Source: Tenacibaculum lutimaris
GTDB lineage: Bacteria > Bacteroidota > Bacteroidia > Flavobacteriales > Flavobacteriaceae
DNA length: 64,000 nucleotides
Direction of reading: 5' to 3'
Assembly: GCF_003610735.1 (NCBI RefSeq)
Contig: NZ_RAQM01000008.1
Coordinates: 310,001 to 374,000 of the forward strand
Of this stretch, positions 53,095 through 61,483 are shown piece after piece. Positions within the stretch are counted from its first letter, which is position 1; every line of letters starts with the position of its first letter. The position numbers and the translations under genes are program-made. The notes beneath the pieces were generated by a model. That model saw only the letters and a list, made by a program, of their open reading frames with translations, was not told where the DNA came from and searched no databases.

Positions 53095-54771
53095 TTAAAA
53101 TTCGTCGGTTACACATCCGTTGGATGCTGATGCTACTGTTCTTGCATATTTATATAGTACTCCTCTTTTTACTTTTAAAGGTGGAGCTGTCCATTCTTGT
53201 TTTCTCTTTGCTAATTCTTCTTCAGAAACAGCTAAGTTTATTGTATTGGTTTCTGCATTGATGGTTATGGTATCTCCATCTTTTACCAAAGCGATTACCC
53301 CACCTTCTTGTGCTTCTGGTGTAATATGCCCTACTACAAATCCGTGAGTTCCTCCTGAAAAACGACCATCTGTAATTAGAGCAACCTCTTTACCTAATCC
53401 TGCTCCCATAATAGCAGCAGTTGGTTTTAGCATTTCTGGCATTCCAGGACCTCCTTTTGGGCCTTCGTAACGAATTACAACTACATCCCCTTTTTCAACT
53501 TTTCCGTCTCGTATTCCATCATTAGCCTCGTATTCTCCTTCAAAAACTTTTGCTTTTCCAGAAAAATACAATCCTTCTTTTCCTGTTATTTTTGCTACCG
53601 AACCTTCTTTAGCTAAATTTCCGTAGAGCATTCGTAAATGCCCAGTAGCTTTGATAGGCTGTTCTATAGGTTTAATTACATCTTGTCCGTCTGTTAAACT
53701 CGGAACTGCAGTTAAATTTTCGGCTAATGTTTTACCTGTTACTGTTAAGCACTCTCCATGCAACAAACCTTTTTCTAGTAGATATTTTAAAACTGCAGGT
53801 GTTCCACCTACTCTGTGTACGTCTTCCATTAGATATTTCCCACTAGGTTTTAAATCGGCTAAAAATGGAGTTTCATCAGAAATACGTTGAAAATCTTCTA
53901 AGGTAAACTTCACTCCTGCAGCTTTAGCTATGGCTAAAAAGTGTAGTACTGCATTAGTAGAACCTCCCATAACTGTTACCAATCGTACAGCATTTTCTAA
54001 AGCTTTTTTAGTAACAATGTCTGATGGTTTGATATCTTTTTCAAGTAATACACGTAGTGCTTCACCTGCTTTTACACATTCTTGCTCTTTGTTATCACTA
54101 ATTGCAGGATTGGATGAATTGTACGGTAAACTCATCCCCAACGCTTCAATCGCTGATGCCATGGTATTTGCAGTGTACATTCCTCCGCAAGCTCCTGCTC
54201 CTGGACATGCTTTTTCAATTACACTTTGATATTCTTTTTTAGTAATCGTTCCTGCTACTTTCTCTCCCCATGCTTCAAAAGCTGATACTACATCTAACTT
54301 TTTTCCTTCATGACATCCTGAAGCAATAGTTCCTCCATATACTAAAACTGATGGACGATTTAAACGCAACATTGCCATTAAGGCTCCTGGCATGTTCTTA
54401 TCACATCCTACCACGGTTACCAGTCCGTCATACGACATTGCTTGCACTACGGTTTCCATAGAGTCGGCAATTACATCGCGAGATGGTAGTGAATAACGCA
54501 TCCCCGGAGTTCCCATAGAAATTCCGTCAGAAACCCCTATGGTATTAAATATCAACCCTACTAAATCGGCATTTTCGGTTCCTTCTTTTACCAATTTTGC
54601 CAAATCGTTTAAGTGCATATTACACGGATTTCCTTCGTACCCTGTACTTGCAATTCCAACCAACGGTTTTTCTAAGTCTGATTTAGACAATCCTATGGCA
54701 TGCAACATGGCTTGTGCTGCCGGTTGCGTATCATCTTGCGTTACTTGTTTACTAAATTTGTTTAGTTCCAT
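53095..54771 (-). CDS. ilvD: Dihydroxy-acid dehydratase
   Basis: 558 residues. Iron-sulfur ligand motifs are seen in [15 protein letters not shown] and [15 protein letters not shown]. The C-terminal [20 protein letters not shown] is diagnostic. It dehydrates the dihydroxy acids to 2-oxo acids, the common step to valine and isoleucine. The start lies 1 base after the ilvE stop. Confidence 0.96.
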   Translation of the reverse strand: MELNKFSKQVTQDDTQPAAQAMLHAIGLSKSDLEKPLVGIASTGYEGNPCNMHLNDLAKLVKEGTENADLVGLIFNTIGVSDGISMGTPGMRYSLPSRDVIADSMETVVQAMSYDGLVTVVGCDKNMPGALMAMLRLNRPSVLVYGGTIASGCHEGKKLDVVSAFEAWGEKVAGTITKKEYQSVIEKACPGAGACGGMYTANTMASAIEALGMSLPYNSSNPAISDNKEQECVKAGEALRVLLEKDIKPSDIVTKKALENAVRLVTVMGGSTNAVLHFLAIAKAAGVKFTLEDFQRISDETPFLADLKPSGKYLMEDVHRVGGTPAVLKYLLEKGLLHGECLTVTGKTLAENLTAVPSLTDGQDVIKPIEQPIKATGHLRMLYGNLAKEGSVAKITGKEGLYFSGKAKVFEGEYEANDGIRDGKVEKGDVVVIRYEGPKGGPGMPEMLKPTAAIMGAGLGKEVALITDGRFSGGTHGFVVGHITPEAQEGGVIALVKDGDTITINAETNTINLAVSEEELAKRKQEWTAPPLKVKRGVLYKYARTVASASNGCVTDEF

Positions 54772-54772
54772 G

Positions 54773-55660
54773 TTAGCTTGCTTTTCTTTTTTGACGTAAG
54801 CCTAATACTTCGTCTTTGTATAATTTCATTAGTTTGTGTCCGTGTGATTTTTCCCACGCTAGTGGAAATTGATAATCGTCTAACGATTGTAACCCTACCA
54901 CTTCAGCTGCTGTTCCTGTAAAAAAGCAAGCATCTGCCTGTTTTAATTCTTCTAGTGTAAAGTGCTTTTCTTCAACAGGTATTCCTTCTTCCTTACACAA
55001 ATCGATAACCGTAGCACGTGTAATTCCTGCCATGATATGACCCCTTGGTGGAGTGTATAGCTTTCCATCTTTTTGCATAAAAACATTGGCTCCTGAGCAC
55101 TCTGCTACATTACCGTTCATGTCTAATAATAGTGCTTCATCATACCCATTATTTTTTGCTTCGTTAGTTGATAATATTGAATTTGTATAGTGTCCTGTTA
55201 CTTTGGCTTCTACAAAACATGATTTCGGATTCGGGCGTTGGAAAGAAGACGTTTTTACACGTAGTAATTTATCGCCCATGTATTTTCCCCATTCCCAACA
55301 CTGGATAATTAGGTTTGTTTCTTTAGAAGTCAACAAACTCATATCGGCTCCAGTAGTGACTAACGGACGGATGTATGCATCTTTCAAACCATTACGTTCT
55401 AATAATTCATACGTAATTTGTGTGAGTTCTTCTTCTGAATAATCTAGTTGAATATTCATTACTTCTGCGCCAAACTTTAGTCTTTTGTAATGCTCATACG
55501 ACTTAAAGACTCTAGCTCCTTCAGCTGTATTGTAAGCTCTAATTCCCTCGAAAACTCCGTTTCCGTAGTGTAAACTCTGGCTATACAAATTAGCGCTAGC
55601 ATCTTTCGCTTTTATAAACTCTCCATTGAAAAAAATTACTGTTTCCTCGTTATAGTACAT
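54773..55660 (-). CDS. ilvE: Branched-chain amino acid aminotransferase
   Basis: 295 residues. The PLP lysine is Lys153 in [28 protein letters not shown] and [15 protein letters not shown] are the usual fold-type-IV blocks. First structural gene of the operon. The 3'-most attenuator hairpin lies 157 bases upstream of its start. Confidence 0.94.
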   Translation of the reverse strand: MYYNEETVIFFNGEFIKAKDASANLYSQSLHYGNGVFEGIRAYNTAEGARVFKSYEHYKRLKFGAEVMNIQLDYSEEELTQITYELLERNGLKDAYIRPLVTTGADMSLLTSKETNLIIQCWEWGKYMGDKLLRVKTSSFQRPNPKSCFVEAKVTGHYTNSILSTNEAKNNGYDEALLLDMNGNVAECSGANVFMQKDGKLYTPPRGHIMAGITRATVIDLCKEEGIPVEEKHFTLEELKQADACFFTGTAAEVVGLQSLDDYQFPLAWEKSHGHKLMKLYKDEVLGLRQKRKAS

Positions 55661-55817
55661 TTTTAGTTGTTTTTACTGTTCAAAATTATTTTTCGCTTTT
55701 TACTTTACTTTCTTCTATTTTAAGGCTTCAATGATTCTCATCTACTCACAAAAACACTTAAAAAACTCAAAACCAAATATTTAACACCTATTCATTATGA
55801 TATTCAGAAGCATAAAA

Positions 55818-55849
55818 AAAGCCTGTATCTTGAGTTAGATACAGGCTTT
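55818..55849 (-). terminator. ilv attenuator terminator 2 (proximal)
   Basis: AAAGCCTGTATCT and AGATACAGGCTTT form a 13-bp stem with loop TGAGTT (plus-strand order). On the minus strand it runs into TTTTTTTATGC. It lies 23 bases after the second leader-peptide stop and 157 bases before ilvE. Confidence 0.88.
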
Positions 55850-55872
55850 CTTATAGGTAATAACCATCTGTA

Positions 55873-55935
55873 TTAACTCGGTGGAGAGCTAATAATGACA
55901 ATAATAATTACCACGATGTTAAAAAATTGATTCAT
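55873..55935 (-). CDS. ilv operon leader peptide 2 (Ile/Val-rich)
   Basis: 20 codons: MNQFFNIVVIIIVIISSPPS. Nine of 20 codons are Ile or Val, in an uninterrupted run NIVVIIIVII. It ends just upstream of an intrinsic terminator and starts just after the first attenuator terminator. This is the classical arrangement of transcription attenuation, in which ribosome stalling on scarce aminoacyl-tRNA prevents termination. The length equals that of leader 1. Confidence 0.85.
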   Translation of the reverse strand: MNQFFNIVVIIIVIISSPPS

Positions 55936-55944
55936 GCTTTTTGC

Positions 55945-55977
55945 AACAAAAAAGGCTTCCTAAATTTAGGAAGCCTT
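55945..55977 (-). terminator. ilv attenuator terminator 1 (distal)
   Basis: AAGGCTTCCTAAA/TTTAGGAAGCCTT is a fully palindromic 26-bp unit (55952-55977). On the minus strand it is followed by TTTTTTGTTG. It lies 38 bases after the first leader stop. Confidence 0.9.
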
Positions 55978-56015
55978 CTTATAATTTATATGTTAAACTA
56001 TTAAATACCGCTTCC

Positions 56016-56078
56016 TTATCCTTGTGAAATAATCACAATGACAATAATAGAAATGATATTTAAAATTTGTTTTTTCAT
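56016..56078 (-). CDS. ilv operon leader peptide 1 (Ile/Val/Leu-rich)
   Basis: 20 codons: MKKQILNIISIIVIVIISQG. Eight Ile, two Val and one Leu codon, concentrated in positions 5-17. Stop TAA at 56016-56018. A near-consensus -7 element (TTTG at 56088-56091 on the minus strand) lies only about nine bases upstream, so the transcript may begin almost at the leader AUG. Together with leader 2 it forms a tandem attenuator. Confidence 0.85.
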   Translation of the reverse strand: MKKQILNIISIIVIVIISQG

Positions 56079-56234
56079 CTGTTGCCACAAATATTTGAAA
56101 TTATTTTTTAGTTATCCTAATATTTTTTTAACTTTTTCATTTTCCTTCTAGAAAAAACACTTACTAACCCTCTGTATTCCTTACACTTATAAAACTTTTT
56201 GTTTTTTATATAGCATTAATCAAAATTTATTTTA

Positions 56235-56242
56235 TAGATTTG
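56235..56242 (+). promoter_or_regulatory. -7 element of the arginine operon leader
   Basis: TAGATTTG fits TAnnTTTG exactly and ends 7 bases before the ATG of the first arg leader frame. No TTG is found at the usual -33 distance. Confidence 0.4.
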
Positions 56243-56249
56243 CGCCATT

Positions 56250-56315
56250 ATGCAAACAAATAAAATATACAACAACATACCCAGTTTTTTAGTGCGGTCT
56301 TATAACCGACGCTAG
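56250..56315 (+). CDS. Putative arginine leader peptide
   Basis: 21 codons starting MQTNKIYNNIPS and ending FLVRSYNRR, stop TAG. The three arginines use CGG, CGA and CGC, codons that are rare in the surrounding AGA-preferring genes, and two are consecutive just before the stop. Flanking CAGTTTT (56282-56288) and AAAACTG (56329-56335) can pair across the Arg codons. A role in attenuation of the arg operon is inferred; the frame could be fortuitous. Confidence 0.55.
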   Translation: MQTNKIYNNIPSFLVRSYNRR

Positions 56316-56339
56316 TCTTTCCTTGCACAAAACTGAGTA

Positions 56340-56465
56340 TTGTATAATTTTATTTTCATCCTTTTGATTTCTATAATCTACATTTTTATATCGTTACTAA
56401 CTCTTGTTATTGTTTTCAATAACGCAGTTGTTGTACGACCTATTTTTATCCGACGTCGCCCGTAA
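56340..56465 (+). CDS. Possible second arginine-responsive leader frame
   Basis: 41 codons if started at the TTG at 56340; no ATG exists in the frame after the preceding stop. The encoded peptide is strongly hydrophobic and ends VVVRPIFIRRRP, with CGA followed later by CGA-CGT-CGC and CCG before TAA. The triple Arg lies just upstream of competing hairpins (CGCCC-GTAA-GGGTG at 56457-56470, GAACC/GGTTC at 56484-56504). Start uncertain. Confidence 0.4.
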   Translation: MYNFIFILLISIIYIFISLLTLVIVFNNAVVVRPIFIRRRP

Positions 56466-56483
56466 GGGTGCTACTTCTTTTGG

Positions 56484-56512
56484 GAACCTAGGTGCGTCCG
56501 GTTCTTCTTTTT
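56484..56512 (+). terminator. Possible arg operon attenuator terminator
   Basis: GAACC (56484-56488) pairs with GGTTC (56500-56504), extendable by two G-U pairs, and is followed by TTCTTTTT. GGTGCGTCCGG in its loop can also pair in part with CCGACGTCGCC at the Arg codons, giving an alternative fold. It lies 45 bases before the first structural gene. Confidence 0.55.
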
Positions 56513-56556
56513 AAACCACCGATTTTTAACAAAATGTTTATCTAAAATCAATTTCA

Positions 56557-57168
56557 ATGAGAGTTGTTATTGCTGATCAATCGCATAGTAAGTATGCCGA
56601 AATTATTTGTCAAACTATTGACGAAGCTGCTCTGGTTAGAGGCACAGGAATTGCTAAAAGAAAACCAGAATATATTATTACAAAACTAGAAAATGGTAAC
56701 GCAGTTATCGCTTTAGATGGCGATAAGTTTGCTGGCTTTTGCTATATCGAAGCCTGGAGTCATGGCAAATTTGTAGCTAATTCAGGATTAATTGTTCATC
56801 CAGATTACAGAGGTATTGGTTTAGCCAAGCAAATAAAAAAAGTAGTTTTTGAACATTCCAGAGCAAAATTCCCTAACGCTAAAATATTTAGTATCACTAC
56901 AGGCTTAGCAGTTATGAAGCTCAATAGCGAATTGGGTTATAAGCCTGTTACCTTCTCTGAACTTACAGAAGATCAATCTTTTTGGAATGGTTGTCAAACC
57001 TGCAAAAACTACGATGTCTTACAACGTACACAACAAAAAATGTGTTTGTGTACTGGTATGTTATACGATCCTAACAAAAAACCTCAAAACGTAAAAGTAA
57101 AGGAGAAAGTTTTTCAAAGACTTAAGAGAATTAAAGAAACCATCTTCCTAAAAAAAGACAAAAAATGA
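56557..57168 (+). CDS. GNAT-family N-acyltransferase of the arginine operon
   Basis: 203 residues. The acyl-CoA motif is NSGLIVHPDYRGIGLAKQIKK (about 78-98). The C-terminal part has a conserved-looking Cys cluster (NGCQTCKNYDVLQ and MCLCTGM). It overlaps argG by 4 bases. In Bacteroidota a GNAT at this position is the best candidate for the first step of arginine synthesis (N-acylation of glutamate), since no argA or argJ is seen. Acetyl versus succinyl donor is open. Confidence 0.8.
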   Translation: MRVVIADQSHSKYAEIICQTIDEAALVRGTGIAKRKPEYIITKLENGNAVIALDGDKFAGFCYIEAWSHGKFVANSGLIVHPDYRGIGLAKQIKKVVFEHSRAKFPNAKIFSITTGLAVMKLNSELGYKPVTFSELTEDQSFWNGCQTCKNYDVLQRTQQKMCLCTGMLYDPNKKPQNVKVKEKVFQRLKRIKETIFLKKDKK

Positions 57169-58343
57169 AAAAATTAGTAATTGCTTATAGTGGCGGATTA
57201 GATACTTCGTACTGCGCGGTAAGCTTATCAAAACAAGGATACGAGGTTCATGCTGTTAGTGTGAATACTGGTGGGTTTTCTTCCGAAGAAATTAAAAAAA
57301 TTGAAGAAAATGCCTATACAATGGGAGTAGCTACCTATAAAAACATTAATGCTGTTGATGATTTTTACCATAAGGTAGTAAAGTATTTAATCTTTGGAAA
57401 TGTATTAAAAAATAATACCTATCCCCTTTCTGTAAGTGCTGAAAGAATTGTACAAGCTATTGAAATTGTAAACTATGCCAAAAGTATAGGTGCTGACTGT
57501 ATCGCTCATGGTAGTACAGGTGCAGGAAACGATCAGGTAAGATTTGACATGATTTTTCAAACGATAGCTCCAGAAATAGAAATTATCACACCTATTAGAG
57601 ATTTACAACTTTCAAGACAGGAAGAAATCGAATATTTAAAGAATAATGGAATAGATCTTTCGTGGGAAAAAGCTAAATACTCTGTAAATAAAGGATTATG
57701 GGGAACTAGTGTTGGTGGTGAGGAAACTTTAACTTCTGAACTACCATTACCTCAACATGCCTACCCTTCACAAATAACCAAAACAACACCAGAACAGGTA
57801 AAGCTTTCTTTTGTTAAAGGCGAACTCGTTGCTATTAATGACGACAAAAAGCCCCCTGTACAAAATATAGAGGAACTAAATATTATAGCCTCAAAATTCG
57901 GGATTGGAAGAGATATTCATGTGGGTGACACCATTGTAGGAATTAAAGGAAGAGTTGGCTTTGAAGCTGCTGCTGCGTTAATTACTATCAAAGCGCATCA
58001 TTTGTTAGAGAAACACACCTTAACCAAATGGCAATTACAACACAAAGAGTATTTAGCTAGTTTTTACGGCATGCACTTGCATGAAGGTCAATATTTAGAC
58101 CCTGTGATGAGAGACATGGAAGCTTTTTTAGAAAGCAGTCAATCAAAAGTTACGGGTGATGTTTTTGTTACACTAAAACCTTATCACTTTACATTAGACG
58201 GAATTGCTTCTCCACACGATTTAATGAATGCCAAATTTGGTAGCTATGGAGAGCTTAACAACGGATGGACCGCTGATGATGCTAAAGGTTTTATCAAGCT
58301 CTTAGGAAATCAAAATAAAATATATCAACAAGTGAATCAATAG
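57165..58343 (+). CDS. argG: Argininosuccinate synthase
   Basis: 392 residues. The ATP-binding PP-loop is AYSGGLDTSY at residues 7-16. AHGSTGAGNDQVRFD and SVGGEETLTSELPLP are typical. The ATGA overlap with the GNAT gene indicates translational coupling. It joins citrulline and aspartate; no argH is visible in the window, so lyase is likely further downstream. Confidence 0.95.
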   Translation: MKKLVIAYSGGLDTSYCAVSLSKQGYEVHAVSVNTGGFSSEEIKKIEENAYTMGVATYKNINAVDDFYHKVVKYLIFGNVLKNNTYPLSVSAERIVQAIEIVNYAKSIGADCIAHGSTGAGNDQVRFDMIFQTIAPEIEIITPIRDLQLSRQEEIEYLKNNGIDLSWEKAKYSVNKGLWGTSVGGEETLTSELPLPQHAYPSQITKTTPEQVKLSFVKGELVAINDDKKPPVQNIEELNIIASKFGIGRDIHVGDTIVGIKGRVGFEAAAALITIKAHHLLEKHTLTKWQLQHKEYLASFYGMHLHEGQYLDPVMRDMEAFLESSQSKVTGDVFVTLKPYHFTLDGIASPHDLMNAKFGSYGELNNGWTADDAKGFIKLLGNQNKIYQQVNQ

Positions 58344-58359
58344 ACAGTAAACAACGAAC

Positions 58360-58460
58360 AGATTGCCACTCTTTAGCCTGTCTTGAGCGACAGTCGAAAG
58401 GCTCGCAATGACAAAACCGTCATCATGAGGAGTGATAACGACGTGATGATCTTATAAATG
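58360..58460. repeat. Dispersed inverted repeat inside the arg operon, copy 1
   Basis: The 151-base argG-argC gap contains AGATTGCCAC then GCCTGTCTTGAGCGACAGTC and GAAAGGCTCGCAATGAC (58375-58411). This is the inverse of 62690-62726 with one mismatch in 37 bases. CTTGAGCGACAGTC can fold locally. A second repeat-like stretch (CGTCATCATGAGGAGTGATAACGACG) follows in pieces to 58445. Confidence 0.75.
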
Positions 58461-58494
58461 GAAACTGATTCTACTATTTAAAACAACAAACAAT

Positions 58495-59472
58495 ATGATA
58501 CAAGTAGGAATTATAGGTGGTGCAGGATATACAGCTGGCGAGTTAATAAGACTTTTACTACAGCATCCTGAAACTGCTATCAATTTTGTGTATAGTACCT
58601 CTAATGCAGGTAATAAAATAGCAAATATACATCAGGATTTAGTGGGTAGCACTGAGCTAACATTTACAAATACAATCAATGAGAACATAGATGTACTATT
58701 CTTATGCTTAGGACATGGAAACTCTAAAAAGTTTTTAGAAGCTCATACCTTTTCAGACCACACAAAGATTATTGATTTAGGGAATGATTTCAGATTAAAA
58801 GCTGATAACACTTTTCAAAGAAAAGAGTTTGTATACGGTTTACCTGAACTTCAAAAAACAGCGATACAAGGTGCTTCTTACATAGCAAATCCAGGGTGTT
58901 TTGCTACCGCTATTCAATTAGGATTGCTTCCACTGGCAGGTGCTAATTTGTTACAAGATGATGTACACATCAATGCAGTTACAGGTGCAACGGGTGCGGG
59001 AACTTCATTATCAGCTACCACACATTTTACGTGGAGAGATAATAATTTCTCCTATTACAAACCTTTTATCCATCAACATTTGGGAGAAATTAATCAGACG
59101 TTAGCTACGCTTCAATCTAGTTTTGATTCAGAAGTATTATTTCTTCCTAACAGAGGGGACTTTTCTAGAGGTATCTATGCTACGTTATACACACATTTTG
59201 AAGGAAGTTTAAAAGAGGCACAGCAACTGTATGCTGACTATTACAAGAATGCAGTTTTTACTCATCTTGCTGATAATGACCTGCATTTAAAACAAGTGGT
59301 AAACACGAATAAATGTTTAATTCACTTACACAAACACGAAGATAAATTACTGATAACAAGCATCATTGACAACCTATTAAAAGGAGCTTCTGGACAAGCA
59401 GTTCAGAATATGAACTTACTATTTGGTTTTAAAGAAGATACGGGTTTACAGTTAAAGGCAACTTATTTCTAA
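58495..59472 (+). CDS. argC: N-acyl-gamma-glutamyl-phosphate reductase
   Basis: 325 residues. NADP-binding GGAGYTAGELIRLL is at 8-21. The active-site cysteine is Cys135 in IANPGCFATA. HHxxE-like substrate residues appear in FIHQHLGEIN. It reduces N-acetyl- or N-succinyl-glutamyl phosphate to the semialdehyde. Separated from argG by the repeat above and from proC by 86 bases. Confidence 0.94.
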   Translation: MIQVGIIGGAGYTAGELIRLLLQHPETAINFVYSTSNAGNKIANIHQDLVGSTELTFTNTINENIDVLFLCLGHGNSKKFLEAHTFSDHTKIIDLGNDFRLKADNTFQRKEFVYGLPELQKTAIQGASYIANPGCFATAIQLGLLPLAGANLLQDDVHINAVTGATGAGTSLSATTHFTWRDNNFSYYKPFIHQHLGEINQTLATLQSSFDSEVLFLPNRGDFSRGIYATLYTHFEGSLKEAQQLYADYYKNAVFTHLADNDLHLKQVVNTNKCLIHLHKHEDKLLITSIIDNLLKGASGQAVQNMNLLFGFKEDTGLQLKATYF

Positions 59473-59558
59473 CCCTCACAGAGGGATTAGATAAACCAAG
59501 ATGAATGTCTTAATACAAGAAATGAATAATACAAAATATATAATCTAAACTTTCTCAA

Positions 59559-60356
59559 ATGAAAATAGCAATTATAGGAACAGGTAACTTAGGAAAATCA
59601 ATCGCTAAAGGATTGATACAAAACAATTCATTTTCTCAACTTTTCTTAACCAAGAGAAACATTGAAGAACTTAATGAATTTAATGAGGTACCCAACGTTT
59701 TCATTAGTTCTAATAACAAGGAAGCAATCACAGCATCTGATGTATTAATTTTTGCTCTACAACCAACACATTTAGAAGCTCTTTTAAAAGAAACTGCTCC
59801 TCTGTTATCAGACAATCATATTGTAATTTCTACAGTTGCTGGTTTTTCCATTGAAAAAATGGAAACTCTCATTGGTTCAGATACTACTATTATCAGAGCC
59901 ATGCCTAATACTGCTATTGCCGTTGGAAAATCGATGACTTGTCTTAGTGGTAATACTCAAGAGAAGGAAGATTTAGAAATAGCTACAACTATTTTCAATC
60001 AACTAGGAACTTCTATGATTATTCCTGAAGATCAAATGCAAGCAGCCACCGTAATATGTGCTAGTGGAATTGCTTTTTGGATGCGCTTAATACGGGCAAC
60101 TACACAAGCCGCTATTCAGTTGGGTTTCGATGCAAAAGAAGCACAAGAACTCGCTATGCATACTAGTGAAGGTGCTGCCAACCTACTCATAGCTACAGGA
60201 AATCATCCTGAAGAAGAAATTGATAAAGTTACCACTCCAAAAGGCTGTACCATTGAAGGTTTGAATGAAATGGAACACAAAGGATTAAGTGCAGCATTAA
60301 TACAAGGAATGGTAGCCTCTTTTAATAAAATTAACACCATAAAAAAAACACCATAA
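59559..60356 (+). CDS. proC: Pyrroline-5-carboxylate reductase
   Basis: 265 residues. The Rossmann motif IIGTGNLGKSIAKGL is at the N-terminus. IRAMPNTAIAVGKSMT, TVICASGIAFWM and TTPKGCTIEGLNEME are diagnostic ProC blocks. It makes proline from pyrroline-5-carboxylate. Its presence between argC and argD couples proline with arginine synthesis. Its stop overlaps the argD start by one base (TAATG). Confidence 0.93.
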   Translation: MKIAIIGTGNLGKSIAKGLIQNNSFSQLFLTKRNIEELNEFNEVPNVFISSNNKEAITASDVLIFALQPTHLEALLKETAPLLSDNHIVISTVAGFSIEKMETLIGSDTTIIRAMPNTAIAVGKSMTCLSGNTQEKEDLEIATTIFNQLGTSMIIPEDQMQAATVICASGIAFWMRLIRATTQAAIQLGFDAKEAQELAMHTSEGAANLLIATGNHPEEEIDKVTTPKGCTIEGLNEMEHKGLSAALIQGMVASFNKINTIKKTP

Positions 60357-61483
60357 TGAGTTTATTTAACGTATATCCTCTATTTGATATCACCCCAGTA
60401 ACCGCCAACGATGTATATGTATACGATGACAAAGGCGTAGAATATTTAGATTTATATGGCGGACATGCCGTAATTTCTATCGGGCACTCACACCCTACCT
60501 ATGTAAAAAACATTAGTGAGCAAGTAAGCAAACTAGGCTTTTATAGCAACGCGATTCAAAATCCGTTACAAGTTGAGTTAGCTTCACAACTAGAAAACAT
60601 ATCTGGCTGTAAAGATTATCAACTATTCTTATGCAATTCAGGAGCTGAAGCCAATGAAAATGCTTTAAAACTAGCTTCTTTTCATACAGGTAAGCAGAAA
60701 GTAATTGCTTTTAAGAATTCGTTTCACGGACGTACTTCTGCTGCAGTAGCAGCAACCGACAATCCTAAGATTGTGGCGCCTATCAATGCGCAGCAAGAAG
60801 TTATCTTTTTAGAATTTGAAGATTTAGTAGGTGTTGAAAAAGCTTTACAAGGCAACGATGTTTGTGCTATTATAATAGAAACCATTCAAGGTATTGGTGG
60901 ATTGGACGAAGCATCAACTATTTTTTACCAAGGGTTAGAAAAACTATGCCAGCAATACAACACCTTACTTATTGCTGATGAAATTCAGTGCGGATTTGGT
61001 AGAACGGGTGGTTTCTTTGCTTTTCAAAAACACGGCATTACTCCGCATATCATTTCCATGGCAAAAGGAATGGGGAATGGATTCCCTATTGGGGGAATCT
61101 TAATCCATCCAAGTATTGAGGCTTCTTACGGTTTACTAGGAACTACATTTGGCGGAAATCACTTAGCCTGTGCTGCTTCCTTAGCAGTTATTGAAACCAT
61201 TAAAAAAGAGCATTTGATGGAAAATGCACAGCAAATTGCTGCGTATTTTATGGAACAAGCAGCTTCTATTCCGCAGATAAACACTGTAAAAGGAAGAGGT
61301 TTAATGTTAGGATTAGAATTCGATTTTCCTATTGCTGAATTAAGAAAGAATCTAATATTCAAACATCACATTTTCACAGGGAGCGCTAAGAATCCGAACT
61401 TATTAAGAATTCTTCCGCCACTAACCATTCAAAAGCAACATATCGATGTGTTTTTTGAAGCTTTAAAAAAGGAACTGTCATGA
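60356..61483 (+). CDS. argD: N-acylornithine aminotransferase
   Basis: 375 residues, class III aminotransferase. The PLP lysine is Lys237 in SMAKGMGNGFPIGG. LCNSGAEANENALKLA and LIADEIQCGFGRTG are the usual co-factor blocks. It overlaps argF' by 4 bases. Distinction from ornithine aminotransferase rests on the operon. Confidence 0.93.
   Translation: MSLFNVYPLFDITPVTANDVYVYDDKGVEYLDLYGGHAVISIGHSHPTYVKNISEQVSKLGFYSNAIQNPLQVELASQLENISGCKDYQLFLCNSGAEANENALKLASFHTGKQKVIAFKNSFHGRTSAAVAATDNPKIVAPINAQQEVIFLEFEDLVGVEKALQGNDVCAIIIETIQGIGGLDEASTIFYQGLEKLCQQYNTLLIADEIQCGFGRTGGFFAFQKHGITPHIISMAKGMGNGFPIGGILIHPSIEASYGLLGTTFGGNHLACAASLAVIETIKKEHLMENAQQIAAYFMEQAASIPQINTVKGRGLMLGLEFDFPIAELRKNLIFKHHIFTGSAKNPNLLRILPPLTIQKQHIDVFFEALKKELS

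Noticed and set aside
53930-54229. Open frame of 99 codons on the plus strand opposite ilvD
   Set aside because: It is antisense to a highly conserved enzyme, has low-complexity composition and no recognisable domain; long shadow frames are expected opposite conserved genes.
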